A stretch of DNA of 64,000 nt. It comes from G963665545 sp963665545. GTDB taxonomy: Bacteria > Pseudomonadota > Gammaproteobacteria > Xanthomonadales > SZUA-36. The stretch spans positions 558,001 to 622,000 of the forward strand of contig CAXXKZ010000011.1 of assembly GCA_963665545.2 (NCBI GenBank), read 5' to 3'. Within the stretch, counting starts at the first letter, position 1. Every line of letters begins with the position of its first letter. The notes under the pieces were generated by a model, which was not told where the DNA came from, did not search any database, and saw only the letters and a list, made by a program, of their open reading frames with translations. Both the position numbers and the translations under genes were made by a program. Of the stretch, positions 28,143 through 37,946 are shown piece after piece.

Positions 28143-30328
28143 AACGATTGAAGCACGCCACCAAAATCGTCACCCGCAGGGCCTTTTTACGTAAGAGCTT
28201 CCAGAGCGGCACCGGATTGTCATTGGCGCTGATGCTACCGGGTTGTGTGGAACCCGAAGACGCCACCAAGACGGCGGCAATCGATGCCCCGGATATGGCC
28301 GGTACGCCATTTGTCGCCAACGCATTTGTCACCATCGGCCAGGACAGTACCGTGACCGTGCAAATCAAGCACGTGGAAATGGGCCAGGGGCCGTACACCG
28401 GGCTGGCTACGCTGGTGGCCGAAGAACTGGACGCAGACTGGGACCAGGTGGTAGCTGTAGCGGCGCCCGCGGAACCCGCATACCACAATCTGCATTGGGG
28501 CATGCAGGCCACAGGTGGCAGCAGCGCCATCACCAACTCGTTCGAGCAGATGCGCGAAGCCGGAGCCGTTGCCCGCTACATGCTGGTCGGCGCAGCCAGC
28601 CAATACTGGGACGTGCCGGCGGCGAAGATCGAGGTGACGCGCGGCGTGATCAGCCACGCCGCCTCTAACCGCCAAGCTTCGTTCGGCGAACTGGCGTCGC
28701 TGGCGGCAGAACAAGCCCTGCCCGATTTCGTCACGCTGAAATCGCCTAAAGATTTCGTATTGATCGGCACCACACTCAGCCGCAAGGATATCGGCAAAAC
28801 GGATGGCAGTGCTGTATTTACCCAGGACATTCAGCTGCCCAATATGCTCACTGCCGTCGTCGCCCACCCACCGCGCTACGGCGCCACGCTGGCCAGTTTC
28901 GACGCCACGGCAGCAAAGGAATTGCCTGGCGTGGTCGATGTGTTGGCCTTGGACAACGGTGTGGCAGTGTTGGCCCGTACATTCTGGCAGGCCAAGCAAG
29001 CCCGCGATGCCCTGGATGTGTCCTGGAATGAGGACAATGCGTTCGTGCAGAGCAGTGCTGACCTGTTTGCGCACTACCGCCAGCGCGCTGAAACCCCCGG
29101 CGATTCCTGGATCAAAGAAGGTGACTTGGCAGCAGCTTTTGAGGGCGCCAGCCAGATCGTCGAGGCTGTTTACGAAGTGCCGTTCCTGGCGCACGCGACG
29201 ATGGAGCCGATGAATTGCGTCATTCAGTTCAACGGCACTGAAGCTGAATTCTGGTATGGCTGCCAGTTTCAAACAGTGGATCAGGCCCAGGCAGCCCAGG
29301 TTCTGGGCATCGCCCCGGAAAAAGTCAAAATCAACACCTTGCTGGCCGGGGGCAGTTTCGGCCGGCGCGCAAACGCCCATTCAGACTATGTGCTCGAAAC
29401 CACTCAGATCGCCAAAGCTCATGGCAAGTCTGTGCCGATCAAGCTCGTGTGGACACGCGAGGACGACACCAACGCTGGATATTTCAGGCCCATGTATGTG
29501 CACCGGCTCAAGGCAGCTCTGGACGACGCCGGCAACATCGCGGGCTGGCAGCATCGAATTGTGGGCCAGTCAATCAGCAAGGGGACCATGTTTGAGCCGA
29601 TGATTCAGAACGGTGTCGATCCACAAACCGTCGAGGGCGCCCACGTGCCCTACGCCATCCCGGCGCAGGAAGTGGAAACTCACGCGGTCGATCTGCCGGT
29701 GCCGGTGTTATGGTGGCGCAGCGTGGCCTCCACCCACACCGCGTATGTGACTGAAGCCTTCATCGATGAATTGGCTGCGGCCGCAGGGCGCGATCCCCTA
29801 GAATTTCGCATGAGTATGCTCGACGACCAACCCAGGCACCAACAGGTACTGGCGTTGGCTGCAGAAAAGGCCGGTTGGGGTTCACCGCTGCCATCTGGCC
29901 GAGCCCGCGGCATTGCCGTGCACCAATCCTTCGGCACCTATGTTGCTGAAGTGGCTGAGGTTTCGGTGGCAGAAAGTGGCGATTACAAAGTGGAGAAAGT
30001 AACTTGCGCCGTCGATTGCGGCATCGCCGTGAATCCTGACGTGATCAGGGCGCAGATGGAAGGCGGCATTGGCTTTGGCCTGTCTCCGGCCATGTTGAGT
30101 GAGATTACATTTGAAAACGGTGCGATGGTGCAATCAAGTTTTCATGACTACAAGGTGTTACGCATCAACCAGATGCCGGACATCGATGTGCACATCGTGC
30201 CCTCGGCGGAGGCGCCCACGGGAGTGGGTGAACCTTCAACGCCTGTGGCCGCCCCAGCCCTTGCCAACGCGCTCTTCGCCGCTACTTCAATACCGAGAAG
30301 GAAATTGCCCATAGGCCTGAAGGTTTAG
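28139..30328 (+). CDS. IorB-like molybdopterin-binding large subunit
   Basis: The ATG at 28139 overlaps the small-subunit stop. The 729-residue product starts with a twin-arginine signal (TRRAFLRKS, then a hydrophobic run ending in LPGC), so it is exported folded with its cofactor, probably carrying the small subunit along. The xanthine dehydrogenase large-subunit fold is visible, including GGSFGRRANAHSDYVLE in the cofactor region and the catalytic Glu in PTGVGEPSTPVAAPALANAL near the C-terminus. The substrate is probably an aldehyde or N-heterocycle. The upstream PQQ dehydrogenase favours aldehyde, by inference. An upstream in-frame start at 28067 would destroy the Tat signal and is rejected. 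Confidence 0.94.
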   Translation: MKRLKHATKIVTRRAFLRKSFQSGTGLSLALMLPGCVEPEDATKTAAIDAPDMAGTPFVANAFVTIGQDSTVTVQIKHVEMGQGPYTGLATLVAEELDADWDQVVAVAAPAEPAYHNLHWGMQATGGSSAITNSFEQMREAGAVARYMLVGAASQYWDVPAAKIEVTRGVISHAASNRQASFGELASLAAEQALPDFVTLKSPKDFVLIGTTLSRKDIGKTDGSAVFTQDIQLPNMLTAVVAHPPRYGATLASFDATAAKELPGVVDVLALDNGVAVLARTFWQAKQARDALDVSWNEDNAFVQSSADLFAHYRQRAETPGDSWIKEGDLAAAFEGASQIVEAVYEVPFLAHATMEPMNCVIQFNGTEAEFWYGCQFQTVDQAQAAQVLGIAPEKVKINTLLAGGSFGRRANAHSDYVLETTQIAKAHGKSVPIKLVWTREDDTNAGYFRPMYVHRLKAALDDAGNIAGWQHRIVGQSISKGTMFEPMIQNGVDPQTVEGAHVPYAIPAQEVETHAVDLPVPVLWWRSVASTHTAYVTEAFIDELAAAAGRDPLEFRMSMLDDQPRHQQVLALAAEKAGWGSPLPSGRARGIAVHQSFGTYVAEVAEVSVAESGDYKVEKVTCAVDCGIAVNPDVIRAQMEGGIGFGLSPAMLSEITFENGAMVQSSFHDYKVLRINQMPDIDVHIVPSAEAPTGVGEPSTPVAAPALANALFAATSIPRRKLPIGLKV

Positions 30329-30451
30329 CTTTCTGGTCACAAATTCCAGCAATATCGCGACTGGACCATCCTGCAGCTTCATTTGCTGAAACTGCAAAAT
30401 TGGTTGGTCTATAATTCCCAATCCTTTCGAACATGCCCCTGGAGATCAGCT

Positions 30452-31549
30452 TTGAAAATTTACCGTGCAGAAAACATCGGCAGCATGCTGCGCCCCAACT
30501 ACTTGCTCGATGCCCGGGCCAAACGCGACGCGGGCGCCATGGATGCGGTGAGTTTCAAGAATGTCGAAGACCGGGCCGTGGATGAGTGCATCGCCATCCA
30601 GGAGGGGTGCTGCGTAGACATTCTGTGTGATGGCGAAATGCGCCGCAACGTATTTTCCAGCCAACTTGCAGAAGCTGCCGAAGGCTTCGAGTCGGGCATT
30701 GAAGGCAATTCCGTGGTCTGGTTCACACTCGATGGAAAGCGCCAGGAAAGCCCGGTAACGGTGGGCGTCACCGATCGAATTCGCATGAAACGCAACCTCT
30801 CGGCCGAAGAATTCACCTATCTTCGTGCCCACACCTCCAAACCCACCAAGATGACCATCCCGAGCCCGACCATGTATGCCTACTACTGGGTGCCGGGACT
30901 GTCGGAAAGCGCCTATCCTTCGACGGATGCCTACATGGAACATATCACCGAAATCCTAAAAGACGAGGTGGCCGAACTCGTGCGCCTGGGCTGTGAGTAC
31001 GTGCAATTTGATGCCCCGGAGTTCGGCATGCTACTTGACCCGGTGCAACAGGAATGGTTTGAAAACAAGGGCTTTCCGCCCGGCCGCATGTTTGATCAGG
31101 GCATCGAACTGATGAACGCCATTATCGATGACTTTCCCAATACCACATTCGGTTTGCACATCTGCCGCGGCAATGACGCCACCCGCTACATGGCCAAGGG
31201 GGGCTACGCGAACCTGGCCCGTCAGGTCTTTGCCGGTACCAAGGCGCAGGTGTTGTTGCTCGAGTACGATGATGAGCGCTCCGGCGATTTCCAACCACTG
31301 GCCGAAGTGCCCGACGACAAGATCGTCGTGCTCGGTCTGCTGACCACCAAACAGCCGCGTGAAGAGACCGCTGCGGAAATCAAGCAACGTATCGCAGAAG
31401 CCAGCCAATACGTGCCGATGGAACGCCTGGCCCTCAGCACCCAATGCGGCTTCGCCTCGGTGGCCAAGGGCAACAACATTCCGTTCTCGCTGCAATCGCG
31501 CAAGCTATCCATAGTGGTCGATGTCGCCCGCGAGGTGTGGGAGGACTGA
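30452..31549 (+). CDS. MetE-like (core methionine synthase) domain protein
   Basis: I chose TTG 30452 because GGAG lies eight bases upstream and the protein then begins KIYRAENIGSMLRPNYLLDA, the normal family start. The 365-residue product matches only the C-terminal catalytic half of cobalamin-independent methionine synthase. The zinc ligands are in place: His and Cys in FGLHICRGND, Glu in LLLEYDDERSGDF and Cys in STQCGFAS. Short proteins of this kind lack the folate-handling N-terminal domain and act on varied methyl donors or as demethylases. The neighbours (PQQ and molybdopterin dehydrogenases, a hydrolase) suggest a catabolic role over methionine synthesis. The next gene starts 3 bases after its stop, with GGAGG inside this gene's 3' end. 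Confidence 0.87.
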   Translation: MKIYRAENIGSMLRPNYLLDARAKRDAGAMDAVSFKNVEDRAVDECIAIQEGCCVDILCDGEMRRNVFSSQLAEAAEGFESGIEGNSVVWFTLDGKRQESPVTVGVTDRIRMKRNLSAEEFTYLRAHTSKPTKMTIPSPTMYAYYWVPGLSESAYPSTDAYMEHITEILKDEVAELVRLGCEYVQFDAPEFGMLLDPVQQEWFENKGFPPGRMFDQGIELMNAIIDDFPNTTFGLHICRGNDATRYMAKGGYANLARQVFAGTKAQVLLLEYDDERSGDFQPLAEVPDDKIVVLGLLTTKQPREETAAEIKQRIAEASQYVPMERLALSTQCGFASVAKGNNIPFSLQSRKLSIVVDVAREVWED

Positions 31550-31552
31550 GCA

Positions 31553-33465
31553 ATGCATCCATTGATCTGGACCGCGGCATTTATTCTTCTGACCGGCATC
31601 TGCACCGCGGGACAGGCCGTCGATGAGGGCGGGCCGATACCCATGCCGGCGCCCAAATACGAAGTACGCCTCGAATCCAGTGTCATGATTCCAATGCGAG
31701 ATGGCATTCATTTGTCCACTGATCTATACGTCCCTGTGGGTGCGGGCAGAAAACTCGGTGCCATCCTCATTCACACCCCCTATGACAAGTTCGGTTTTCG
31801 CCCCCAAGCGCGGCAAGCCATCACCGGCCGGCTGGGGTTCTATGACGTCGCCGAAATGTTCGCAGCCCAGGGATTTACCGTCGCAGTACAGGACAAGCGC
31901 GGCAAATTCGAATCCGAAGGACTCTATGGCGTGTCCAAGGGTGACGGTCCGGATTTCTATGATTCCATCGGCTGGCTCTCACAACAGGCCTGGTCCAATG
32001 GCAAGGTCGCGACTTATGGCTGCTCGTACCTGGGCGAAACCCAAATCATCACCGCGCCATACAAACACCCGGCGCTTGCGGCCCAGGTACCACAGGCAGC
32101 AGGAGGAGGCGTTGGCAAGGCAGGTGGTCGTCACCGGTTTTTCGGCGCCTGGAATGGCGGGGCTTATGAATTGGTGGCGGCCGTCGGTTGGTTTCCCGGT
32201 AACGGCAATCAGATATTCTACCGCGCGCCAGGCAACATCTCGGCCGAACAAATCCAGGCCACCCGAGGCAGGATGAGCCTGCAACCCAGTGTTCCGCAGA
32301 TCGATCATAAGAAAGTCTGGTGGCACCTGCCGATTGTCGAAATGATGGACGTGGCGGGTGTGCCCAACGTCACCCCCATTTGGCGAGAATTTTCCTCCCG
32401 TGATGTCGACGCTGAAGTTTTCGATCAATTGGGCTATTTGAATGAGGGCCATACCATCAGCGCGCCAGCGCTGCATGTGAACAGCTGGTATGACTTCGGG
32501 GCGGCTGAAACCATTTTTGCGGCCAATTTCTTCAGCGAGCATGCCACCAACAAAGTCGCGGCAGACAATCAATTCGTCATCATGTCGCCGACCGACCACT
32601 GCATGAGTGAGTATGCTACATCGCCCTACTCCGCCGGCGAGCTGGAACTCGGCGATCCGCGCAGGGACTATTGGCGCATCTACCTCAATTGGTTCGATCG
32701 CTGGCTCAATGGCAATGAAGACGCCATTAGCGGGATGCCGAAAGTACAGTATTACCTGATGGGCAAAAACGAATGGCGCAGCACCGATACCTGGCCGCTG
32801 CCCGGTACTGAATATCGCAAATTCTTCCTGCACAGCGCGGGCGCGGCGAATAGCCGTCTGGGCGACGGTCGTCTGTCAACGGCTGCCCCGACAAGCAACC
32901 ACCTGATGGCTATGTCTATGATCCCGCTACACCTGTACCTACTCTGGGCGGTCCCACCTGCTGTACCGGAACGCCTGATGCGCCGGCCGGCGCCTTTGAC
33001 CAGAGCGAGATTGAAATGCGCTCAGACGTGCTGGTCTATTCCAGCGAACAACTCACTAAAGGCCTGGAGGTAACAGGACCCATCGCCCTTACCCTGTTCG
33101 TTTCCTCCTCCGCGAAGGACACAGACTTTACCGGGAAACTTCTCGATGTCTTTCCAGACGGGCGTGCCTTCAACATCCAGGAGGGCATCTTGCGCGCCCG
33201 TTATCGCAGGGGGTTCGACCAGAAAGTGTGGATGACGCCGGGCGTGGTCCATGAACTGACCATTGACCTGCAGGCCACCGCCCACTACTTCGCAGCAGGC
33301 CATCGCATCCGTCTCGAGGTCTCCTCCAGCAATTTCCCGCGCTTTGATCGCAACCTCAACACCGGTGGAAACAATTACGACGAGACCGAGTGGGTGATCG
33401 CAAATAACCAAGTCCATCACTCCGGCCAACACGCTTCTTATCTGCTGCTGCCCGTCATAAATTGA
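31553..33465 (+). pseudogene. CocE/NonD-type hydrolase with one frameshift
   Basis: The gene begins with a strong GGAGG site eight bases before ATG 31553 and encodes an exported alpha/beta hydrolase of the CocE/Xaa-Pro dipeptidyl-peptidase S15 group. A signal peptide covers residues 1-22, the nucleophile Ser158 is in TYGCSYLGETQ, and QDKRGKFESEG is the conserved loop. Near 32900 the frame shifts: TSNH should continue as PDGYVYDPATPVPTLGGPT, which is present one frame over and runs through the C-terminal jelly-roll (EMRSDVLVYSSEQLTKGLEV ... SSSNFPRFDRNLNTGG) to TGA at 33465. One lost C in the CCACC stretch explains it. As read, the protein lacks its C-terminal domain. Confidence 0.85.
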
Positions 33466-33473
33466 CCTGTGCT

Positions 33474-34667
33474 TCAAAAGTAGACCTTAAATGCCCCCCA
33501 CACGGTGGTCGGCGCGGCGCCATACTCACTGCCGAGGTCGCCGGTTTCGCTGACACCCCTGCCTAAACCAACAATCAGTCCGAACTGCACGACCCCATTG
33601 TCAGAAATCGACCAGGTGCCAGTGGGTTGCAGCAGAACCGATCCATCATCCACATTGAGCAGAGCAGCGCCGCCCACCGTTAGCAAGGGATGCACTTGCC
33701 AGGACAGCGACAGGCCGGAGTACAGCCGGCCCACAGCATTGACCTCTCCGCGCATGACCCGGTCGGACTGCAGGATACGCAGGTAGTCGCTGGGGTCGCT
33801 TGAACCAAAGCCATTCCAGGCCAGTTCGATGATCAGGTTGAGGTCTGGATTGAGTTGTTTGTCGATACCAACACTGGCACGCCAAAAGCTGGCCCGGTCG
33901 ATTTCGGCGTCGCGTTCATCGCCCGAATCGGTATAGCTAAGTTCGCCGCGAATGCCATTGCCCCATAATTCGGTCACGAAGAAGCCGCCGGCCACCCAAT
34001 CACTGTGGAAATAGCCGCCCATCAAGCCCACGTCCGAATTTTTTACGTCCCAGCGGCGCAGTGCGGCGGCGCTGAAATCGTCGTCGAACTCGCTGCCCTG
34101 CTGCGCCATAACCACATCCCATTCGGAAAAACTGCCGGTGGGAATCGTCACGCGCACGGCATCAACACCGGCCTTGTAATCACGGTCGATGCGCTCGGGG
34201 GCGAAGGGTGCGAACAAATCCAGTGCCGGCCAAAAATAGTTCACGCCCCAGGTGATCGCCTGGCGGCCTGCGGTCATCCGAAAATTGGGCTGCTCCCAGG
34301 TCAGGAAGAAACGATCAAAGGATGTGCTCGCGGCGACATCTTCGCTGCTGAGGACTGTCGTTTCCAAGTCGAACAAGCGGCGGGTTCCGCCGCTGGCATT
34401 TGCCACGCCCGTGGCAATGGCGGGTGATCGCGCTTCCAGCAGTGCATGGGCTTCGAAGCTCAGCGTTTCCGAGAATAGCACTTCGGCCTTGAGGCGCAAG
34501 GCCAGTAACTCAGCATCCCGGCGCAGCTCGCCGAGGTCCTCGAGCGCGTAAAAGCCGAAAAACCGAAAGTCGCCACCGAATTCCCACTCCGCGGCAAATG
34601 TACACTGCGGTAGCGCCAGTAACAGAGCAACTGCCAGAGCGACTATTTTTGAGCGGAATTTTGGCAT
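33474..34667 (-). CDS. Outer-membrane beta-barrel protein of the TetR-controlled export operon
   Basis: The 397-residue product has a signal peptide ending at FAAE and then alternating, aromatic-rich strands. It ends in Phe (WGAFKVYF), the C-terminal signature recognised by the BAM complex. Segments such as MTAGRQAITWGVNYFWPALD and SLSWQVHPLLTVGGAALLNV resemble porin-like or DUF1302-type barrels. It is the last gene of a minus-strand run of TetR, LolA-like, two permeases and an ATPase, 66 bases behind the ATPase. It may give the exporter an outer-membrane component. I start at 34667 because the signal peptide is better placed; an ATG at 34688 would add seven residues. The specific family is not certain. 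Confidence 0.8.
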   Translation of the reverse strand: MPKFRSKIVALAVALLLALPQCTFAAEWEFGGDFRFFGFYALEDLGELRRDAELLALRLKAEVLFSETLSFEAHALLEARSPAIATGVANASGGTRRLFDLETTVLSSEDVAASTSFDRFFLTWEQPNFRMTAGRQAITWGVNYFWPALDLFAPFAPERIDRDYKAGVDAVRVTIPTGSFSEWDVVMAQQGSEFDDDFSAAALRRWDVKNSDVGLMGGYFHSDWVAGGFFVTELWGNGIRGELSYTDSGDERDAEIDRASFWRASVGIDKQLNPDLNLIIELAWNGFGSSDPSDYLRILQSDRVMRGEVNAVGRLYSGLSLSWQVHPLLTVGGAALLNVDDGSVLLQPTGTWSISDNGVVQFGLIVGLGRGVSETGDLGSEYGAAPTTVWGAFKVYF

Positions 34668-34733
34668 ACAGCGCACGGTACCGATCATGGTTCTGCTGCC
34701 AGGGCTCAGCGCGACACAGTCAGCGACCCGGAA

Positions 34734-35459
34734 TCAGCGGCGTTCATCGTCCGCCACTTGCCCATCCACCAATTGAATCAGCCGCCGCGCCCGTTCCATC
34801 ACCCTCGGATCGTGCGTAGAAAAAAGAAAAGTCACGCCACGGTCCCGATTGAGCTGCTCCATGATGTCCAACAGCCCGGCCGCTGTTTCAGTATCCAGGT
34901 TGGCGGTGGGTTCATCGGCCAGCACCACCGACGGGTTGGCGGCGATGGCGCGGGCAATGGCAACGCGTTGTTGTTGCCCACCAGACATTTCGGCTGGACG
35001 ACGATGTTCCAGGCCCTCCAGGCCGACGTCGGCGAGGAGGCCCATCACTCTTTCCCTGCGTTCGGATTCGGGTACACCCTGGATACTCATGACCAGCTCG
35101 GCATTCTCATACGCCGACAATACCGGCAGCAGGTTATAGGCCTGGAACACAAAGCCGATGCGATCCCGGCGCAGGTGGCTCAGTTGTTTGCGGTTGAGTC
35201 GGCCCAGATTCTGGCCACCAATGATGACGGTCCCAGAAGTGGGCTCATCCAGACCGCCAATCATATTGAGGGCTGTGGTTTTGCCGGAACCGGAAGGTCC
35301 ATACAACGCCGTGAATTCGCGCTCAGCGATTTGCATGTTCAGACCGTTCAAGGCTCGCACTTCAACCTCGCCCTGAAGGTATATTTTGGTGACATCGATC
35401 AACTCGGCAGCCACAACGGGATGACTTATTTTGTGTTCTACAACTGCGCTCATATTCAA
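34734..35459 (-). CDS. ABC transporter ATPase (LolD/MacB type)
   Basis: This 241-residue ATPase has Walker A GPSGSGKT at residues 54-61, the signature MSGGQQQRV at about 158-166, Walker B VVLADEP at about 178-184 and an H-loop in LFSTHDPRVM. The FQAYNLLPVLSAYENAEL stretch is typical of LolD, MacB and FtsE relatives, which drive mechanotransmission by FtsX-type permeases and not classical substrate import. Its start overlaps the upstream permease stop by four bases. The operon also holds a LolA-like protein and a beta-barrel, so the cargo is probably a lipid or lipoprotein leaving the inner membrane. Confidence 0.95.
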   Translation of the reverse strand: MNMSAVVEHKISHPVVAAELIDVTKIYLQGEVEVRALNGLNMQIAEREFTALYGPSGSGKTTALNMIGGLDEPTSGTVIIGGQNLGRLNRKQLSHLRRDRIGFVFQAYNLLPVLSAYENAELVMSIQGVPESERRERVMGLLADVGLEGLEHRRPAEMSGGQQQRVAIARAIAANPSVVLADEPTANLDTETAAGLLDIMEQLNRDRGVTFLFSTHDPRVMERARRLIQLVDGQVADDERR

Positions 35460-36727
35460 ACGACTCTTATGGTATCGGCGGGGCTGACACGCCCCGCTCT
35501 CCAGGCCGGATAAATCCCGGCCAGCAAGGTGGCCAGCAGGGCCAGCACGGCAATGGCAATCGCGTGTTCAACGTAAATACCAACGCGCAAAGTGGAGGAG
35601 ATCGCAACGCCGGCGACATCAGCTCCCCCTTCCCCCAGATAGGCGGCCATGTTGATCCCGGTCTTCTTCAGGTACAAATAGGGGCCTGCCGTGACCACGA
35701 AGGCAGCGGCGAGCCCGACCAGTCCCAACCACAAACTCTCAAGCATAACCAGCCGAAACAGCACGCCCTGGCTGAAGCCAACTGCCAGCATGATGCCAAA
35801 TTCCCGCAGGCGTTCCATGACGTTGACAAACAAGGTGTTGAATATGCCGGCGGCGACCAGAATCGCGATAAAAATCTCCATGAACACCGCACCACCCACC
35901 TTCATGGCAATGAAGGTGGCCAACTCCGGTTGTACCTTATCCCAAGGCAGTGATGCAAGTTGTATCGCGACGTCATCGCCCAGGTTCTCTCTGATCAAAG
36001 CCGAGATATTGCGGGCCACCGAGGCGCTGTCGCGCTGGTCGCCAACAAACAGCGCCACCTGGGTGGCTTCATCGTTACCGTAGTTGAGGACTTCCCTGAC
36101 ACGGGACAGAGGCAGAAGGGCCAAGCCATTGTCTACCGACGGTGAGCCGGTGCGGATAATGCCCGCCAACCGCGCCAGACCACTGACGATTTCACCCTCC
36201 TTGTCGGTCATCGTGAAGACCACCCGATCCCCCACTTCGGCGCCCAGGTTGCTGGCCAGTTGGGTGCCCAGCAGAATGCCAGTGGTACGGCCCTCCAACT
36301 CGACGTCGCCGTCCTCAATGGCCTCGAGAAGAGAAAGTGTTTCAACATCCTCATGGGCCGGATCAAATGCCAGGAAAGCAGCGCCATAACTCTCGCCCGC
36401 CGTGGCCAGCATGGCTTGCCCGCTGATCCGAGCCACTGCGCGCTCCACCCTGGGGTCCTGGCTGGCCAGGTCGGCGAGCCGTCCAGCATTTCTTACAGTG
36501 CGGGTTAAAGAGGGTGTGTCCAGATATTCGTGATGTTGCACGGTGACATGGCCCCCACCCAGGCGCGCGGCAAGGTTGATCATGTCAGCCCAGTTGTAAT
36601 CCTGCATCGCCGTGAACAGCACCGACAGACACACCCCAAATACGATGGATGAGAGCGTGATCAACGTGCGGCGGCGGTTGCGCCACAGGTTGCGCCAGGC
36701 CATTACTGCAATTTTGGGCTTATTCAT
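35456..36727 (-). CDS. FtsX/MacB-type ABC permease (second of pair)
   Basis: This 423-residue permease has one N-terminal membrane helix (TLITLSSIVFGVCLSVLFTA), a periplasmic MacB_PCD-like domain of about 230 residues, and three C-terminal helices from about residue 275, the standard LolC/LolE/MacB layout. It ends with the consensus tail LAGIYPAWRAGRVSPADTIR. The periplasmic domain includes LNYGNDEATQVALFVGDQRD. It lies two bases after the first permease gene and overlaps the ATPase gene by four. Together they would form a heterodimer like LolCE. It has no fused ATPase. Confidence 0.93.
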   Translation of the reverse strand: MNKPKIAVMAWRNLWRNRRRTLITLSSIVFGVCLSVLFTAMQDYNWADMINLAARLGGGHVTVQHHEYLDTPSLTRTVRNAGRLADLASQDPRVERAVARISGQAMLATAGESYGAAFLAFDPAHEDVETLSLLEAIEDGDVELEGRTTGILLGTQLASNLGAEVGDRVVFTMTDKEGEIVSGLARLAGIIRTGSPSVDNGLALLPLSRVREVLNYGNDEATQVALFVGDQRDSASVARNISALIRENLGDDVAIQLASLPWDKVQPELATFIAMKVGGAVFMEIFIAILVAAGIFNTLFVNVMERLREFGIMLAVGFSQGVLFRLVMLESLWLGLVGLAAAFVVTAGPYLYLKKTGINMAAYLGEGGADVAGVAISSTLRVGIYVEHAIAIAVLALLATLLAGIYPAWRAGRVSPADTIRVV

Positions 36728-36729
36728 GC

Positions 36730-37944
36730 TTATTGATGCCTCATGGCTTCAACGGGCAGGATGCGGGCCGCTTTGACGGCCGGATAAACTGCGCCGCTGA
36801 ACACGATGGTGACCAGTAACACAACCGGCAAGATGAAAGAATTGGTGGTGACCACCGCCCGTATATAGGGGTCGAAGGTCATTCCGGCCATCGACACACC
36901 GCCCAATTTCCCCATATTGAGCCCGGTTGTAGACAGGTAATACAAAGCCGGTAAACTCAAGCTCAGTGCAATCGTGCAGGCAAGCGCGGTCTGCATCGCC
37001 GTTTCTACAAGAATCAACCGTATGACCGTGCCGGGCTCGACTCCCAATGCCTTGAGGACGCCGAACTCCCGCACGCGCTCAAACACTGCCATGAGGGTGG
37101 CATTCAGAATGACGATGGCGATTACCAGGTACATCACGAACATGACGCCTATCATGGCCGCCCGCGCACTTTCGCTGATCGATGCCAGTGTCGGCATGAG
37201 CTGTTTCCAGTTTCTCACGTCCAGTTGCGGGGCCAGTCGCGCCGCCTGCCTGGTGGAAAGTTCAAGGTCAAGTTGATCAGGTCGACGTACCAATAGCTGG
37301 TGTGCGCCCACGGGCAATATAAAAAAGTCACGAAAGGTATCTGCCGGCAAAAACACGCCGGCCCGGTCGGTCGCATCACCCGTGGTGACAAGTACGCCTC
37401 GAACAAAGAACAGATCGTTCGCCATGCTGCCGTCGGTGGCCTGGCTCAGCACGACCAGTTCATCACCGACCTGTACGCCCAGCGTTTTTGCCAGCCGTTT
37501 GCCGAGCACCACGCCGGTGGCATCATCGACCGACAACCAATGGCCGCTGTCGATCTGCTGGTAAATCTCGCTGACTTGCTGGTCTTTCTCGATCTCGATG
37601 CCGCGCAAGGATACGCCGGCCGACTCATTTCCGGCCGCCACCAGCGCCCCACCCAACAATCGGGGTGCGGCCCTGAACCCCGCGTCGTTCAACCGCTGGA
37701 CCAATTCACCAGGCTGGTCGATCAGATTATAGATCGAAGGCTTTTTCTGGTAATCCCGGGCATATATTTGTAGATCGCCGAGTTCAATTTCGACGATGCG
37801 GCGTTCCATATTACCGAGGAATCCTTCCGTCATCGAAGTAACCAGCACCATGGCCAGCAGCGCCAATGCCATGGCGCCGATCGTGACCGCCGTTCGGCGG
37901 GCATTACGCCAGATATTCCGCCAGGCCATTTTGAAGAGTCCCAC
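36730..37944 (-). CDS. FtsX/MacB-type ABC permease (first of pair)
   Basis: The 404-residue product has the same layout as its neighbour: N-terminal helix (RTAVTIGAMALALLAMVLVT), a periplasmic domain with VGDELVVLSQATDGSMANDL, and three C-terminal helices ending in YPAVKAARILPVEAMRHQ. The conserved LNATLMAVFERVREFGVLKALG segment, which touches the ATPase in LolC/LolE, is present. Sequence between the two permeases is clearly different, so they are paralogues that pair up and not a recent duplication. The gene starts two bases after the LolA-like stop, making the whole run a compact operon. Confidence 0.93.
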   Translation of the reverse strand: MGLFKMAWRNIWRNARRTAVTIGAMALALLAMVLVTSMTEGFLGNMERRIVEIELGDLQIYARDYQKKPSIYNLIDQPGELVQRLNDAGFRAAPRLLGGALVAAGNESAGVSLRGIEIEKDQQVSEIYQQIDSGHWLSVDDATGVVLGKRLAKTLGVQVGDELVVLSQATDGSMANDLFFVRGVLVTTGDATDRAGVFLPADTFRDFFILPVGAHQLLVRRPDQLDLELSTRQAARLAPQLDVRNWKQLMPTLASISESARAAMIGVMFVMYLVIAIVILNATLMAVFERVREFGVLKALGVEPGTVIRLILVETAMQTALACTIALSLSLPALYYLSTTGLNMGKLGGVSMAGMTFDPYIRAVVTTNSFILPVVLLVTIVFSGAVYPAVKAARILPVEAMRHQ

Positions 37945-37946
37945 GT

